Notes: generated by a model from the sequence alone, not told the origin. A stretch of 64,000 nucleotides of DNA from Colocasia esculenta (GCA_014218235.1 CM024766.1:70607207-70671206); one strand, 5' to 3'. Numbered from the stretch's first letter, positions 1 through 11,477 are shown. Numbers and translations: made by a program.

Positions 1-868
1 CGGGCACATGATTTCGATGAGAGGATTAAGGCTCCCTCGGGCACATGATTTGGGTGAAAGGATTGAGGCTGCCTCGGGCACGTGATTTGGGTGAGAGGAT
101 TGAGGCTCCCTCGGGCACGTATTTTGGTTGAGAGGATTGAAGCTCCCTCGGACACGTGATTTTGGGTGAGAGGATTGAGGCTCCCTCGGGCACGTATTTT
201 GATTTAGAGGATTGAGGCTCCCTCGGGCACGTATTTGGGTTGAGAGGATTGAGTCTCTCTCAGACACATGATTTGGGTGAGAGGATTGTGGCTCCCTCGG
301 GCACGTATTTTGGGTGAGAGGATTGAGGCTCCCTCGTGCATGTCTTTTGGTTGAGAGGATTGAGGCTCCCTCGGGCGCATATTTGGGTGAGAGGATTGAG
401 GCTCCCTCGGGCACGTATTTTGGGTGAGAGGATTGAGGCTCCCTCGGGCACGTGATTTGGGTGAGAGGATTGAGGCTCCCTCGGGCACGTATTTGGGTGA
501 GAGGATTGAGGCTCCCTCGGGTACATATTTGGTTGAGAGGATTGAGGCTCTCTCAGACACATGATTTGGGTGAGAGGATTGAGGCTCCCTCGGGCACGTA
601 TTTTGGGTGAGAGGATTGAGGCTCCCTCGGGCACGTGATTTGGGTGAGAGGATTGAGGCTCCCTCGGGCACGTAGAGGATTGAGGCTCCCTCGAGTTGAG
701 AGGATTGAGGCTCCCTATTTGGGTGAGAGGATTGAGGCTCCCTCGGGCACGTATTTGGGTGAGAGGATTGAGGCTCCCTCGGGTACATATTTGAGTTGAG
801 AGATTGAGGCTCTCAGACACATGACACATGATTTGGGTGAGAGGATTGAGCTCCCTCGGGCACATGAT
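1..868. repeat. Tandem array A, about 37-38 bp unit
   Basis: About 23 imperfect copies of a 37-38 bp unit containing GAGGATTGAGGCTCCCTC and GGGCACGTGATTTGGGTGA. Neighbouring copies differ by substitutions and 1-2 base indels. The last copies are shorter (around 675-715) and the array runs into a single unit of array C near 870-913. It lies in the 3' untranslated part of the minus-strand Tat element and continues past the left edge of the window. Long open frames across it arise only because the unit lacks stops in some frames. Confidence 0.9.
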
Positions 869-1249
869 TTGACTTTTGGCTGGTCTTGACGACTTGTTAG
901 CCAAAAGACGTAAATTTTGACTTGGCCGGCCATCATGGATAGGGAATGTCCATAACAGTGCGGCTGGCATATTTTGCTCTTTTTTTTTTTGTTCACATTA
1001 CCAACCTCAGCGCCCTTTCGGATTTTCGCCAAGATTGCCCCCCTCTAGCTTTTTCCAACACGTCTTTGCAGGTTTTCGCGTTGAGGGGTTTACCTATTTT
1101 TGCCTGAGGCGCTCTTTCGGGTTTTTACCTCAGCCGGGTTTTAGACTTTTTTACCCTTGATCACCCTTGATCCATCATGATGAAGTGGTAGATCAAGTCC
1201 GTCGGGGCACCTCCTTTTTAAGTCCTTATTTATTTTATTTCTTCTTTTT
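869..1249. other. Non-tandem module of the Tat 3' UTR
   Basis: Contains one array-C-like unit (870-913), an oligo-T run (978-990) and a segment from about 990 to 1249 that is a diverged copy of 5390-5610. Shared pieces include TTTTTGCCTGAGGCG, TTTTTACCTCAGC and GGGGCACCTC in the same order. No gene is visible. Confidence 0.7.
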
Positions 1250-1945
1250 TTTGTAGGGAATTAAATGCTTCCCTGAGAGCCGTAGGATTTGAATTTGGAT
1301 TTTAATTGGGTTGGCCGACCTTGATGATGTGTTGGCTAGAAGTTTGGATTTATAGTCGGTAGGGAATTAAAGGCTTCCCTAAGAGCCATTAGGATTTGAA
1401 TTTATAGATGGTAGGTAATTAAAGGCTTCCCTAAGAGCCGTGAGAATTTGGATTTGGATTTTGGCTGGTTTAGCCGACCTTGATGGTGTATTGGCCAGAG
1501 GCTTGGGTTTATGTGCGGTAGGGAATTAAAGGCTTCCCTGAAAGCCGTAGGATTTGAATTTGAATTTTAACTGGGTTGGTCAACCTTGATGGTGTATTGG
1601 CCAGAGGCTTGGGTTTATAGTCGGTAGGGAATTAGAGGCTTTCCTGAGAGCCATGGATTGAGAGTTTGGATTTGTGTACGGTAGAGAATTATAGGCTTCC
1701 CTGAGAGCCATGGACTGTGAGTTTGGGTTTATGTATGGTAGGGAATTAAAGGCTTCCCTGAGAGCCATGGATTGAGAGTTTGGATTTAGGTATGGTAGGG
1801 AATTGGAGGCTTCCTTAAGAGCCGTAGATTGTGAGTTTGGGTTTATGTATGGTAGGAAATTAAAGGCTTCCCTGAGAGCCATAGATTGAGAGTTTGGATT
1901 TAGGTGTGGTAGGGAATTGGAGGCTTCCCTAAGAGCCGTAAATAT
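1250..1945. repeat. Tandem array B, about 57-60 bp unit
   Basis: Ten or so copies of a unit containing GGTAGGGAATTAAAGGCTTC and CCTGAGAGCC. The clearest regular spacing is about 57 bp (starts near 1624, 1680, 1736, 1793, 1850, 1907). Earlier copies are further apart and include a TTGGCCAGAGGCTTGGGTTT segment. Unrelated in sequence to arrays A and C. Confidence 0.85.
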
Positions 1946-2347
1946 GTTTAGAGGATTGAGGCTCCTCTAGGGCTCGTGATTTGACTTTTGACTGGTCATG
2001 TCGACTTGTTAGCCAAAAGACGTAAGTTTTGACCTTTGACTGGCCTTGACGGCTTGTTAGCTAAAAGACATTGATTTCGACCTTTGACTGGCCTTGACGG
2101 CTTGTTAGCCAAGAGGTCTGGATTTTGAGCTTTTTGACTGGCCTTGACGGCTTGTTAGCCAAAGAAGTTCGGGATTTGACTTTTGACTGGCCTTGGTGGC
2201 TTGTTAGCCAAAACACGTGGGTTTCGACCTCTGACTGGCCTTGACGGCTTGTTAGTCAAGAGGTCTGGATTTTGAGCTTTTTGACTGGCCTTGACGGCTT
2301 GTTAGCCAAAGAAGCTCGTGATTTGACTTTTGGCTAGCCTTGACGGC
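1946..2347. repeat. Tandem array C, left part
   Basis: Units of about 45-57 bp built on GACTGGCCTTGACGGCTTG followed by TTAGCCAA. This is one array with 4080-5098, split by the solo LTR at 2348-4079. The last five bases (2343-2347, ACGGC) are the left target-site duplication of that LTR. Confidence 0.9.
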
Positions 2348-4079
2348 TGTTGTGCCGGATTTTATTGTCCGACTCCATAGAAGAAGCAGAGCAAGAGAGA
2401 ATTAATAGATCAACAAAGAAAATGCAGAAATAAAAACGAAAGGGGGGAGGGATCTCACCCACGTTTCCAGCCACTGCTGGGCACCCCCACTGTTGGAAGA
2501 GGAAGGAGGAGCGAAGGAGAAGGAGCCGCCGCCTCCTTACCCCCCGGTTTGCAAGAGAGGAGAGGCCGCCGCCGGTTCTCCCTTTTGCTGCTGTTGCCGG
2601 CTCCCCTGCGTGGGGTAGCCACCGCCGGCCCCCTTGCTGGCCCCGGCAGCCGCCGCCGATGGCCCCACCCCTGCTCGCCGCTGCTGCCCCAGCCACCGCC
2701 GCTCTGCCTCGCCGCTGTTGCTCCAGCCGCCGCCGCCGCCGCTGCCTCCTCCCTTCGCTGTCGCCGCTGCCGGTTCCTGGTGCCGCCGCTGCTGTCTGTG
2801 CCCGGCGCCGCCGCCGCCCCTCCCTCGCTGCGCCGCCATCGGGAAGGAAGAAGGAGGAGGAAGGTCGCGTGCCTCTCCTCTCCACTGCTCTGCTTCACGT
2901 AGAGCCAACTCGGGAAAGCCCAAACAAAAAATGGAAAGCAAAGAAATAGAAAAGAGGGAAAAAGCAGGGGCTAAAATGCAAATGCACCACCCAAAAATTG
3001 CAGAAAACCTCCTAAAGAAACATGCAGACCTCCTGGGAGAGGCACAAACCTTCCCTCCATGGCCATCCTCTCCTCCCACTATAAAAAGGAGGGAGCGCCC
3101 AAGTCATAGGGGGGATTTTTGGAAGAGAAAAAAACGGAGCAAGGCTTCGGGAAGAGACTGCAAGGCAGTCTGGGAAAAGGGTCTGCAAGGCAGCCCTAAA
3201 GAATATCGTGCAAGGCACGATTTAATTTTCTCAAGTATTAAGCAAAGTTAATTGGGCTTCTCTTTTATTGGGCCAAATTCTTATTGGGCCACGAATTGCT
3301 TATTGGGTCAGACTTGTGTTATGCTTTATTAAATGATCATGTTGCTTGATGTTTAATGGGCCCAATGATGGTTCATGTACCGGTCTTTGATATATCTCCA
3401 TCCGCGATGTTTAATGGGCCCATTGAGCTATTTTTAATTGTTTAATCGCCCATTATACGAATAATCACACGTAGTGTCACGTTTATTTTAAACACTTCGC
3501 TACTTGGTTTCTTAACCAAAACTAATCAATTTTTCAACCAATCTTAATAAAAGATTTCACAAACATTGTCATCTAATTTTCAAATCAACAAACAAGTCAT
3601 GTCTCACATCATTGTTGATCCACCTTAAGTTAATCCCTATTTAAATCAACTAAATAAATGAAAATATTAATTTAATCCATATAATCCTAGTTTAAATAAA
3701 TAAATAACGAAAATGTTTAAATAAATGGAATCAATAATTCTAAAATACCAAAAATGAGAAATTGAATTTAAAAATCAATAAAAATGAAATAAATATAAAA
3801 CAATTCCAAAAAAAATGAACTGCATGTTTGCAACTGTGTTTCTTTCAGGTACAATTCATGTCATTCAATTGTGAGTCACGCTCTTCTGTTTCAAAGGGGT
3901 TGTCTGATGGTTAATCAAGGGTATTCAGCCTTTGTGCTGATGTAATTAACACTAACCGAGGTTAGTGAGGGAGGTCAAACTAACTAAATATGACCATGTC
4001 CATATAAATAAATAAAAACCAAATAAATCAAATCCAAAGATAAATTAAAAAAATTTAAAGTGTTAAAAATATTCTCACA
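2348..4079 (+). mobile_element. Solo LTR of a Tat-type element, inserted in array C
   Basis: Starts TGTTGTGCC and ends TTCTCACA (TG...CA), with a perfect 5-bp target-site duplication ACGGC (2343-2347 and 4080-4084). It is 1732 bp. Much of it is the reverse complement of the Tat 5' LTR at 14473-16251, for example the region around AAGGCAGCCCTAAAGAATAT and the last 180 bp. The U3 part differs: a CCG-rich island at 2540-2900. Array C continues directly on both sides and no internal element sequence is present, so it is a solo LTR from recombination of a full insertion in the opposite orientation to the host element. Alanine- and proline-rich open frames here are products of the CCG repeats. Confidence 0.92.
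3079..3090 (+). promoter_or_regulatory. TATA box of the solo LTR
   Basis: CTATAAAAAGGA, about 730 bp into the LTR. It aligns with the reverse complement of CCTTTTATAG at 15501-15510 in the related LTR, which supports its role as the U3 core promoter. Confidence 0.7.
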
Positions 4080-5098
4080 ACGGCTTATTAGCCAAAAGAC
4101 GTGGATTTCAACCTTTGACTGGCCTTGACGGCTTGTTAGCCAAGGGGGCTGGATTTTGAGCTTTTTGACTGGCTTTAACAGCTTGTTAGCCAAAGAAGCT
4201 CGGGATTTGACTTTTGACTGGCCTTGACGGCTTATTAACCAAAAGGTCTGGGTTTTGAGCTTTCTGACTGGCCTTGACGACTTGTTAGTCAAAGAAGCTC
4301 AGGATTTGACTTTTGACTAGCCTTGACAGCTTGTTAGCTAAAAGACATGGATTTCAACCTTTGACTGGCCTTGACGGCTTGTTAGCCAAGAGGTCTGGAT
4401 TTTGAGCTTTTCGACTGGCCTTGACGGCTTGTTAGCCAAAGAAGCTCGGGATTTGACTTTTGACTGGCCTTGACGGGTTGTTAGCTAAGAGGTCAGGACT
4501 TTGAGCTTTTTGACTGGCCTTGACGGCTTGTTAGCCAAAGAAGCTCAGGTCTTGACTTTTGACTGGCCTCGACGGCTTGTTAGCCAAAAGACATGGGTTT
4601 CAAACTTTGACTGGCCTTGACGGCTTGTTAGCCAAAAGGTCTGGATTTTGAGCATTTTGACTGGCCATGACGGTTTGTTAGCTAAAGAAGCTCGGGATTT
4701 GACTTTTGACTGGCCTTGACGGCTTGTTAGCCAAGAGGTTTGGATTTTGAGCTTTTTGACTGGCCATGACGGCTTGTTAGCCAAAGAAGCTCGGGATTTG
4801 ACTTTTGACTGGCCTTGACAACTTGTTAGCCAAAAGATGTGGATTTTGACCTTTGACTGGCCTTGACGGCTTGTTAGCCAAGAGGTCTGGATTTTGAGCT
4901 TTTTGACTGGCCTTGGCGGCTTGTTAGCCAAAGAAGCTCGGGTCGTGACTTTTGACTGGCCTTGACGGCTTGTTAGCCAAAAGACATAGGTTTCGACCTT
5001 TGACTGGTCTTGACGGCTTGTTAGCCAAGAGGTCTAAATTTTGAGCTTTTTGACTGGCCATGATGGCTTGTTAGCCATAGAAGCTCGGGATTTGACTC
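4080..5098. repeat. Tandem array C, right part, with higher-order structure
   Basis: Continuation of array C after the solo LTR. Three alternating monomer types share GACTGGCCTTGACGGCTTG but differ in their tails: a gacgTGGGTTTCGACC type, an AGGTCTGGATTTTGAGC type and an AGAAGCTCGGGATTTGAC type. They recur roughly in order, giving a higher-order period near 150 bp. Single-base variants and missing monomers are common. Belongs to the 3' UTR of the Tat element. Confidence 0.85.
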
Positions 5099-5697
5099 TT
5101 TTTTTTTTTGAATGGGAGTTTTCTCTTTTGATTGGGTTCTCCTTCTCTCTCTTTCTTCGAGCAGGGTTCGAGTTTCTCACACTTCTTATAAGGGTGGAAA
5201 GACACAATCATTGTTGTCTCGGTTGTAGCCCCTGAATTTGATTATTCATTTGAATGAACTTAGGGGTTATTTCGTCATTGACAACTGTTGTGTCTTTCCT
5301 TTTATAAGGAATGTTGGATAACTAAATCTCACTCTAAGAAAGGTCGAGAGAGTACCCTCTTTTTTTTTTGATATACCAATTGTGATGCCCTTTTTGGGTT
5401 TTCACCACAATTAGCCCCTACTTACTTTTGCCTGCACGTTCTTTCAGGTTTTCATGCAGCGGGGTTTCCCATTTTTGCCTGAGGCGTCCTTTCGAGTTTT
5501 TACCTCAGCTGGGTTTTAGGCCTTTTTGCCTTTGATCCATCTTACAAGAGTGATGAATCAAGTCTGCCGGGGCACCTCGTTTTTAAGCCCTTTTTTTTTT
5601 CCTTTTTTATTCATTTGGAAGATCTTGCAGCAAGATCACTTCTGTATCTTCAATGTGTACCGAAGCCGGATCCACTTGTTGCATTGTATAGACATAT
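5099..5697. other. Tat 3' UTR between integrase and the arrays
   Basis: No gene. It holds oligo-T runs (5099-5110, 5358-5370, 5590-5600), a long hairpin (5182-5313) and a module at about 5390-5610 that is the paralogue of 990-1249. The integrase frame ends at 5698 on the minus strand. Confidence 0.7.
5182..5313. repeat. Long imperfect hairpin, about 130 bp
   Basis: Left arm contains CTTATAAGG-GTGGAAAGACACAA and the right arm its near complement TTGTGTCTTTCC-TTTTATAAGG. Inside lies a second nested palindrome (CCCCTGAA ... TTCATTTGAATGAAC ... AGGGG, about 5229-5267). The fold covers almost the whole interval. It may be a small MITE or an RNA structure of the 3' UTR. No clear target-site duplication was found. 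Confidence 0.6.
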
Positions 5698-7095
5698 TCA
5701 CACTCGGGAGTATGGTACAATTTTATGTATCTGCCATTTAAAGGCGGAAACATAACATTTCCCTTTTGGTCGACTACCATGTAGATGCGCCACCTTCAAA
5801 CACTTTGTCGACCACAAATGGGCCAAGCCTTTGGCTATGAATTTATTTTTGGGTCGAGAGGCCATGACGTCTTTTTGCTTGACCCTGATAAGATCTCCCT
5901 TTTTGAAAGCTCTTTCTTTCACTAGCTTGTCAAAAGCGCGGGACATCCGTGCTTGATAATTTTGCAGACGTTGGTATGCAACCAAACATTTTTCTTCCAA
6001 ATTTGACAACTCTTCAAGCCGTCTTTCAATTTCGCTCCCCTCGTCGGTAGGGAGCCCGTAGTGGAGAGCTACCCTATAAGATGAGAGCTCAATTTCAACA
6101 GGGATGACTGCTTCGGTCCCATAAAGTAGGGAAAATGGCGAACATCCTGTAGGAGTTTTGTAGACGGTGCGATAGGCCCATAGAGCTTCATGCATCTTTT
6201 CGTCCCAATCGCGCTTTCGGCCATTTACCAATTTGACCATGAGCTTGCATAAAGTTTTGTTGAAGGCTTCGACTAACCCGTTGGCTTGAGGGTAATAAAC
6301 CGTTGATGTCCTCCACTCAATATGAAATTTTGCTATCAATTTGTATATTGTCTGATTTTTGAATGGAGTGCCATTATCAGATATGATTCGATTCGGAACC
6401 CCGATTCGATATATGATGTGGTGTCGGACAAAGCGAGCCACCACTTCTCCAGTAGTTTCTTTCAAAGGTATGTCCTCAGTCCATCTTGAGAAATAATCTG
6501 TGGCAGCCAGTATGTATTTATATCCCTTGGATGACGTGGGGAGGGGACCCACTATGTCCATTCCCCATTCAGCAAATGGCCATGTAGGTGTTGTTAGATG
6601 GAGTTTGCTTGGCGGTTTTCTTGGCACGGGCCCATAAGTCTGGCATTGGGGATAGGTTCGAGCAAACCGCTCGCAATCTGCAAACATTGTGGGCCAAAAG
6701 AAGCCTTTGTTTTTTATGTTGATTTTCATTTTTGAGCCTGATTGGTGGGCTCCACACAGTCCGGCATGTACCTCTCGCATGACCATCTTGGCTTCTTTCG
6801 GAGAGAGGCATCTCAGCAGTACCGACTTATCCTTTTCAGGTGTGTACTTATATAATGTGTCATTTATCAATTTGTAGGAAACAGTTCTTCGCAGTAATTG
6901 CACTGGCTCCCCTCTTTTGTCTGGTAGCCAACTATTTTTTATCTTGATAATGGGAATACACCAATCATCTTCTTCTTGACTTTCATTTTCTTCCAGTGCA
7001 TTTGCCTCAAAGGTTGTCAAACCATCATGGCGATTTAAGGTGCTTGGAAGTAATCTTCTGTTTTTTATGGTAATTCCCAGTTCACCTTTCGGGGG
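5698..7095 (-). pseudogene. Integrase of the Tat element (fragment of broken pol)
   Basis: The last third of the pol polyprotein, which inserts cDNA into the chromosome. Visible in order: a His-His-Cys-Cys zinc-binding region (REVHAGLCGAHQSG, then CERFARTYPQCQTYG), the catalytic D-D-E core (AATDYFSRW, ISDNGTPF, GLVEAFNKTL) and a C-terminal region with GTEAVIPVEIELSS and RVKQKDV. No chromodomain follows, as expected for non-chromovirus Tat elements. This segment is open and all three catalytic acidic residues are present, but the polyprotein is interrupted upstream (stops at 7297, 8056, 8686 and 9523, frameshift near 10065). The frame ends at 5698. Confidence 0.85.
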
Positions 7096-8040
7096 AAGTT
7101 TAAGGGCGGATGCGAGTTTGGCCAATGCGTCAGCCTGCGATTTTTGACTTCTTTTGACATGTTCTATTTTGAAGTGGTAGAACCTGTCGCCGAGTCTTGT
7201 AGCTGCCTCAAAATAGGCTTTCAATTCTTCTTTTCGGACTTCAAAAATGCCCAACATTTGTCTGATGACTAGCAATGAATCGCCAAATACTTCAATTCAT
7301 CTTATGCCCATTTCTAGGGCAATTTCCAAGCCAACAATGAGGGCTTCATATTCTGCTTCATTATTTGTGAGAGATTCCATCAAAGCACATGAGTAGTGCA
7401 ATATCCCTTTTTCTGGGGTCACGAAGACAATTCCTGCCCCTGCCATATTTGTTGATGTGCCATCAGCCTTGAGAGAAGCTCGGGCAGCCCCATCAAAATA
7501 TAATTGCCAATATTCAACTTGAGTTTCTTGTGCTTCATAAGTTTCTTGAGCGGAGAGCATCTCCTCGTCAATCAATTCTGTATTCAGGGGGGAGTCTTCT
7601 GGCACTGGATGGGCTGCTAGGAACTCTGCCATACCCTGCCCTTTAATTGCTTTTTGCGGCACATAGGAGATATCAAACTCCATGAGAAGTAGTGCCCATT
7701 TTCCCAGTCTCCCTGACAGGACCGGTTGCTTGAGCAAAAATTTGAGAGGGTCACATTGAGAGATGAGTTGGACCTCATGTGCCAGCAGATAATGCCTTAG
7801 TTTCTTAACTGCAAAAACCAATGCCAAACATAATTTTTCCATCGGTGCATACCGGTGTTCTGGCCCGACTAGCATCCGACTGAGATAATAGAGGGGTTGC
7901 TCTTTGCCCTCTTCATTTTTCTGAGCAAGCAATGCCCCCAGTGAAGCATCCATGGCTGCAATGTATAAAATTAAAGGTTTCCCTTTAATGGGTGCCCCCA
8001 GTATGGGCGGATTGAGGAGATACTCTTTGATTTTGTTCAA
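7096..8040 (-). pseudogene. Dual RNase H region of the Tat element
   Basis: Two RNase H modules in tandem. The first is the usual Gypsy RNase H (DASLGALLAQ, YAPMEKLCLALVFAVKKLRHY). The second is an archaeal-type RNase H starting at YFDGAARASL, with GAGIVFVTPEKGIL, NNEAEYEALIVGL and FGDSLLVIRQ, ending near ALAKLASALK. One in-frame TGA (7297-7299) interrupts the second module between the NNEAEYEAL motif and the FGDS motif, with the frame unchanged on both sides. The linker between modules is acidic. The double RNase H is the evidence for assigning the element to the Tat lineage. Confidence 0.88.
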
Positions 8041-8055
8041 GACATTTTGACATTC

Positions 8056-9498
8056 TTAATCCCAAATGAATGGGGCTCCTTTCTTTGTCAATTTGCAGAA
8101 AGGTTGGCACCTTCCTGACAAGTTGGATATGAATCGCCTGATGTAAGCCAAACGACCTTGGAGGGAGCGTAGCTCGGTAAGTATCTTAGGGGGAGGCAAT
8201 TCCCTAATGGCCTTGATCTTATCGGGGTCTATTTCAATGCCCCGATAGCGAACAATGAATCTGAGAAATTTTCCACGTGACACACCAAAAGCGTATTTCA
8301 TAGGGTTCATTTTCAGCTTATATTGGCGGAGCCTTTCGAAGACCCTGCGTAAGTCTTCCACATGATTTTCTTTTTTCTCCGACTTGACAACCAAGTCGTC
8401 CACATAACATTCGACAAAGTTGAGCATTTCATCAAATATCTTGGTCATAGCCCTTTGGTAGGTGGCGCCTGCATTTTTCAGGCCAAAAGGCATTCTTTTG
8501 TAATTGAATATGCCTTTCGGTGATCGGAAAGCCGTGTGATTTTTATCTTTATCGGCCATTCGAATTTGGTTATATCTTGAGCTTCCATCCATAAAGGACA
8601 AGATTTCATGTCCTGTGGTAACATCCACCATTGTTTCAGTTATAGGCAGAGGAAAGTCATCCTTTGGGCATGCTTTGTTTAAATCTCAGAAGTCAATGCA
8701 GACCCGAACTTGTCCATTTTTCTTTTTCACTGGCACTATATTGGCAAGCCATATTGGGTACATGCAAGCTTCGATGAAATCGACGTCCAGAATCTTGTTG
8801 ACTTCATCCACCACTTTCTTTTCCAGTTCTGGGTGCATCCTTCTTTGAGTTTGTTTCACAAGCTTGGCCTCTAGTAGAATGGCCAATTCATGTTCCGCCA
8901 CAGATGGATCTAAACCGGGCATTTCTTTATAGGACCAAGCAAAACAATCTTTGAACTCTGAGAGTAGTTGTTCATATGCTTGTCTTTCTTCCTTATTTAA
9001 CAATGCACTGATGAACACAGGACGAGGATCGTCTAGTGCCCCCAGATTTATTTTCAAAAGTTCATCCACAGTGGCCTGCCCGCCATCTTCTAGTTCTTGG
9101 GGTGTAGACTCCAAATCGACGAAGTCTTGTTCGTCATCTGTGTTAGTCATATATACTTCCCATTCTTGCTCTTGACAGGGGAAATTTTCATTTTCATTTC
9201 TCACGGGACTCTGCTCCCTTTGCTCTACAATTTCCATTCTCATGGGGGCAGGGTTTATGCTGACCATGTGCACTGCGTAGTGCACCATAGGGCCTTCACG
9301 CGTCTCCCACCCGAGACCTCTTTTGTCATTATGAGAAAATGGTGGTTGCCCCCTGACGTTTGTAGGGTACCACAGTTCTTGAAAAATCTTACCTCTCAGA
9401 CTACTCCGAGTCTGGGGGATATTTTGTTTTTGGCACATGTCTTTGATGTACTGTGGCATATCTTCGAGTTCTCCAATTATTTCTTGAGACCCAGCCAT
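8056..9498 (-). pseudogene. Reverse transcriptase of the Tat element
   Basis: Covers the linker after protease and the RT palm and fingers. Key motifs: KKKNGQVRVCIDF, the FMDGSSRYNQI segment, PFGLKNAGATYQRAM and the catalytic ECYVDDLVVKS (YVDD). Two in-frame stops break it: TGA at 8686-8688, just after CIDF, and TAA at 8056-8058, at the junction to RNase H. Reading frame is the same on both sides of each stop, so these are point mutations. The catalytic aspartates are intact. The region upstream (8900-9498) is less conserved and has no named domain. Confidence 0.87.
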
Positions 9499-9522
9499 GG
9501 TGTGTTCCAGACCGAAGTCATC

Positions 9523-10583
9523 TTATGGAGGTTGTTTGGGTGTCGGCTCTCCCTTATAGAACACTATCGGTCTACCATCTTTATGCCGAGCTACAAAGAA
9601 CTTTATTGGCTCAACTGTATAGACTTCATGTCTGGTTGTCACTTGTATATGATCTTGTGGCAGCGGTATTCTGGCCCCTATCAACCGGCTGATGGTATTA
9701 GTTTCTAACCTGACAACTGGTCTTTCCAACTGGAGAGGTTTTCGATTTGTATCTCCCGACTGCTGGATTTGCATGAGTGCTGCCACCCTTTCTTTGTTGA
9801 CTCTTATTTTGCCACTGCTTTTCAGGGAAGCCCTTGCAATTTGTTTGCCTTTGTCTTGCTTCTTAGGGGGATCAGCTACCTCCTCAAAGTTTAGCCTGGC
9901 ATCAGCCAGGTGGCATTCATACACTTTAAATGGTTCTAGGTCTGCAAAGATCCGATGTTGCTCGCCTCCTTTTGTGTATTTTAGGCATTGATGGAGAGTG
10001 GGCGACACCACTAAATTTTTATGTAGTCATGGTCGCCCCAAGAGGGGTTTAAAGGAAGTATTAGTGTCAACCACATAGAATACAACTTTGTCACAAAATC
10101 GCCTAGGGCTAGGTCCACATCCAAGCGCCCTAGGGCTTCTTCAGAGTTCTGATTGAATTCCGCTATCTTGACTCCTTCCACCTTATGTAAATAAGGGGTA
10201 AGGAACAAATTGTGAAATGTTTTTAACGGGATAATGTTTGCTGCGGAATCAGCATCGACCAGAATACGGTTTAATTCTCGCCCATTTATCTGCCCCCTTA
10301 TGTATAGAGGCCTATTGTGGCAGGGAGAGGGTAGCAGCATATCATCTTCTGTGAAGGTCACAGAGGCCGTTAATGCTTCATATACATCTTCTTTCATCTC
10401 GGCCACATGGGCCTCATAGGTCTCCGGCTCTTGCAGGGCTGCAATAAACGCCTCACGCAATTCTTTGCTTAATGCAAAGGCATCCCAAATGCTAAGGTTG
10501 GTCGGGAACCTTGTCAATGCTTGGAGTACTTTTCGATTAGCTCTATCTTTGACTTTTTCGAAGGGGGGCATTATTCTTGCCAA
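9523..10583 (-). pseudogene. Protease region of the Tat element
   Basis: Retroviral-type aspartic protease segment. The active-site loop reads RILVDADSAANIIPLKTF, a variant of the D-x-G-S loop seen in Tat proteases, with alanine where glycine is expected at the third position. The C-terminal LLGRPWLHK motif is present but reached only after a frameshift near 10065. A stop (TAA) at 9523-9525 separates this from the RT part. After the protease comes a basic linker (about 9700-9900). Because of the frameshift and altered loop this copy is unlikely to be active. Confidence 0.75.
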
Positions 10584-10729
10584 GCTTTAGGGTGCTTGTG
10601 ATGGAAGGAGAATTGTGACGTCGCCACTTATCCCCTCTTCTCGCTCCTTTTCTAGCAGCAGCTTTTCAGTTACGAGAGGTATCAGGTCTTCTACCCCCTC
10701 TTTGACTGGTGCTTGAAAGGGTCCTTCAT

Positions 10730-11477
10730 TCATCGCCACTGCGGGCGTCGATCTATTTGCTTCAACGGCCGGTTCTTCCTCTTCCTCATCGGACGGGGGG
10801 AAGACATACTCATCTCCTCTTGTTTGAAGTGTAGGGACAGACCCTGGTTTTTCCCCTCTGAAGTATATGACCTTCTGGGTGGCTTATTTCTTTGATAAGT
10901 TTTGAATGGCTTTCTAGCTTCAGGGGGTACACAACGGATCCCCGATTTGGATTGTTCCCCTATTTGAGCGGTAAACACATAGGTCATATTGCATGAGAAT
11001 GTCTGCACTTTTTCGACTAAGTCTAACGGTGCAGTCAGTTCCCCAAAACATTTCATTTTCACTGATAGAGGAAAGGGCATCCTCATGTTTTTGCATACGC
11101 TCCCGCAGCTCCACAAGCCATTTTTTTAGGCACATTTTACGCTCTAGTTCTTCCCATGGTATGTGTTTTTCCAGGGGGTTTGCCTTGGTTGGCGACATTT
11201 GTTGATACTCTTCGAGTTCATCAATCAACCCCTGGAGCCTTTTGAGAGGGCCATTGACTTCATTTGCTGTGGAAGGCTCACAGATTGTAGCTTCCCTTTT
11301 CATTTTCCTTTTCTCATTCCTTCTTTGGCTCTTGATTCTCTTTCGCAAGACTGCCAATTCTTGCAAAGTCTTTTCATTTGCTGCCTCCTTGGGTGGGGCA
11401 GTGCCACCGGGATATGACTTCCTGGGTTGTTGTTTTCTTTGGAGTTTCTTAGGGGCTGACCTCTTACTTGTATTCAC
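10730..11477 (-). pseudogene. Gag-to-protease linker region, charged, function unknown
   Basis: Two overlapping frames (10920-11477 and 10730-11116) together cover a lysine/arginine- and glutamate-rich stretch, including RKRIKSQRRNEKRKMKRE and a predicted coiled-coil-like ELEEYQQM to WLVELRERMQKHEDAL. It lies between gag and protease of the Tat element in the expected polyprotein order, so it is probably part of Gag-Pro. No recognised domain. A frameshift in the 10920-11116 overlap breaks it. Confidence 0.5.

Noticed and set aside
1..868. Possible CRISPR-like array
   Set aside because: There are no unique spacers: the whole unit repeats and copies drift evenly. The context is a plant retroelement 3' UTR.
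204..1032. Open frames of 100-236 residues over arrays A and B
   Set aside because: They repeat the same 12-13 residues in several frames at once, simply because the tandem unit has no stop in those frames.
2334..3251. Alanine/proline/arginine-rich frames on both strands
   Set aside because: They lie in the CCG-rich U3 of a solo LTR, overlap each other in many frames and show no domain.
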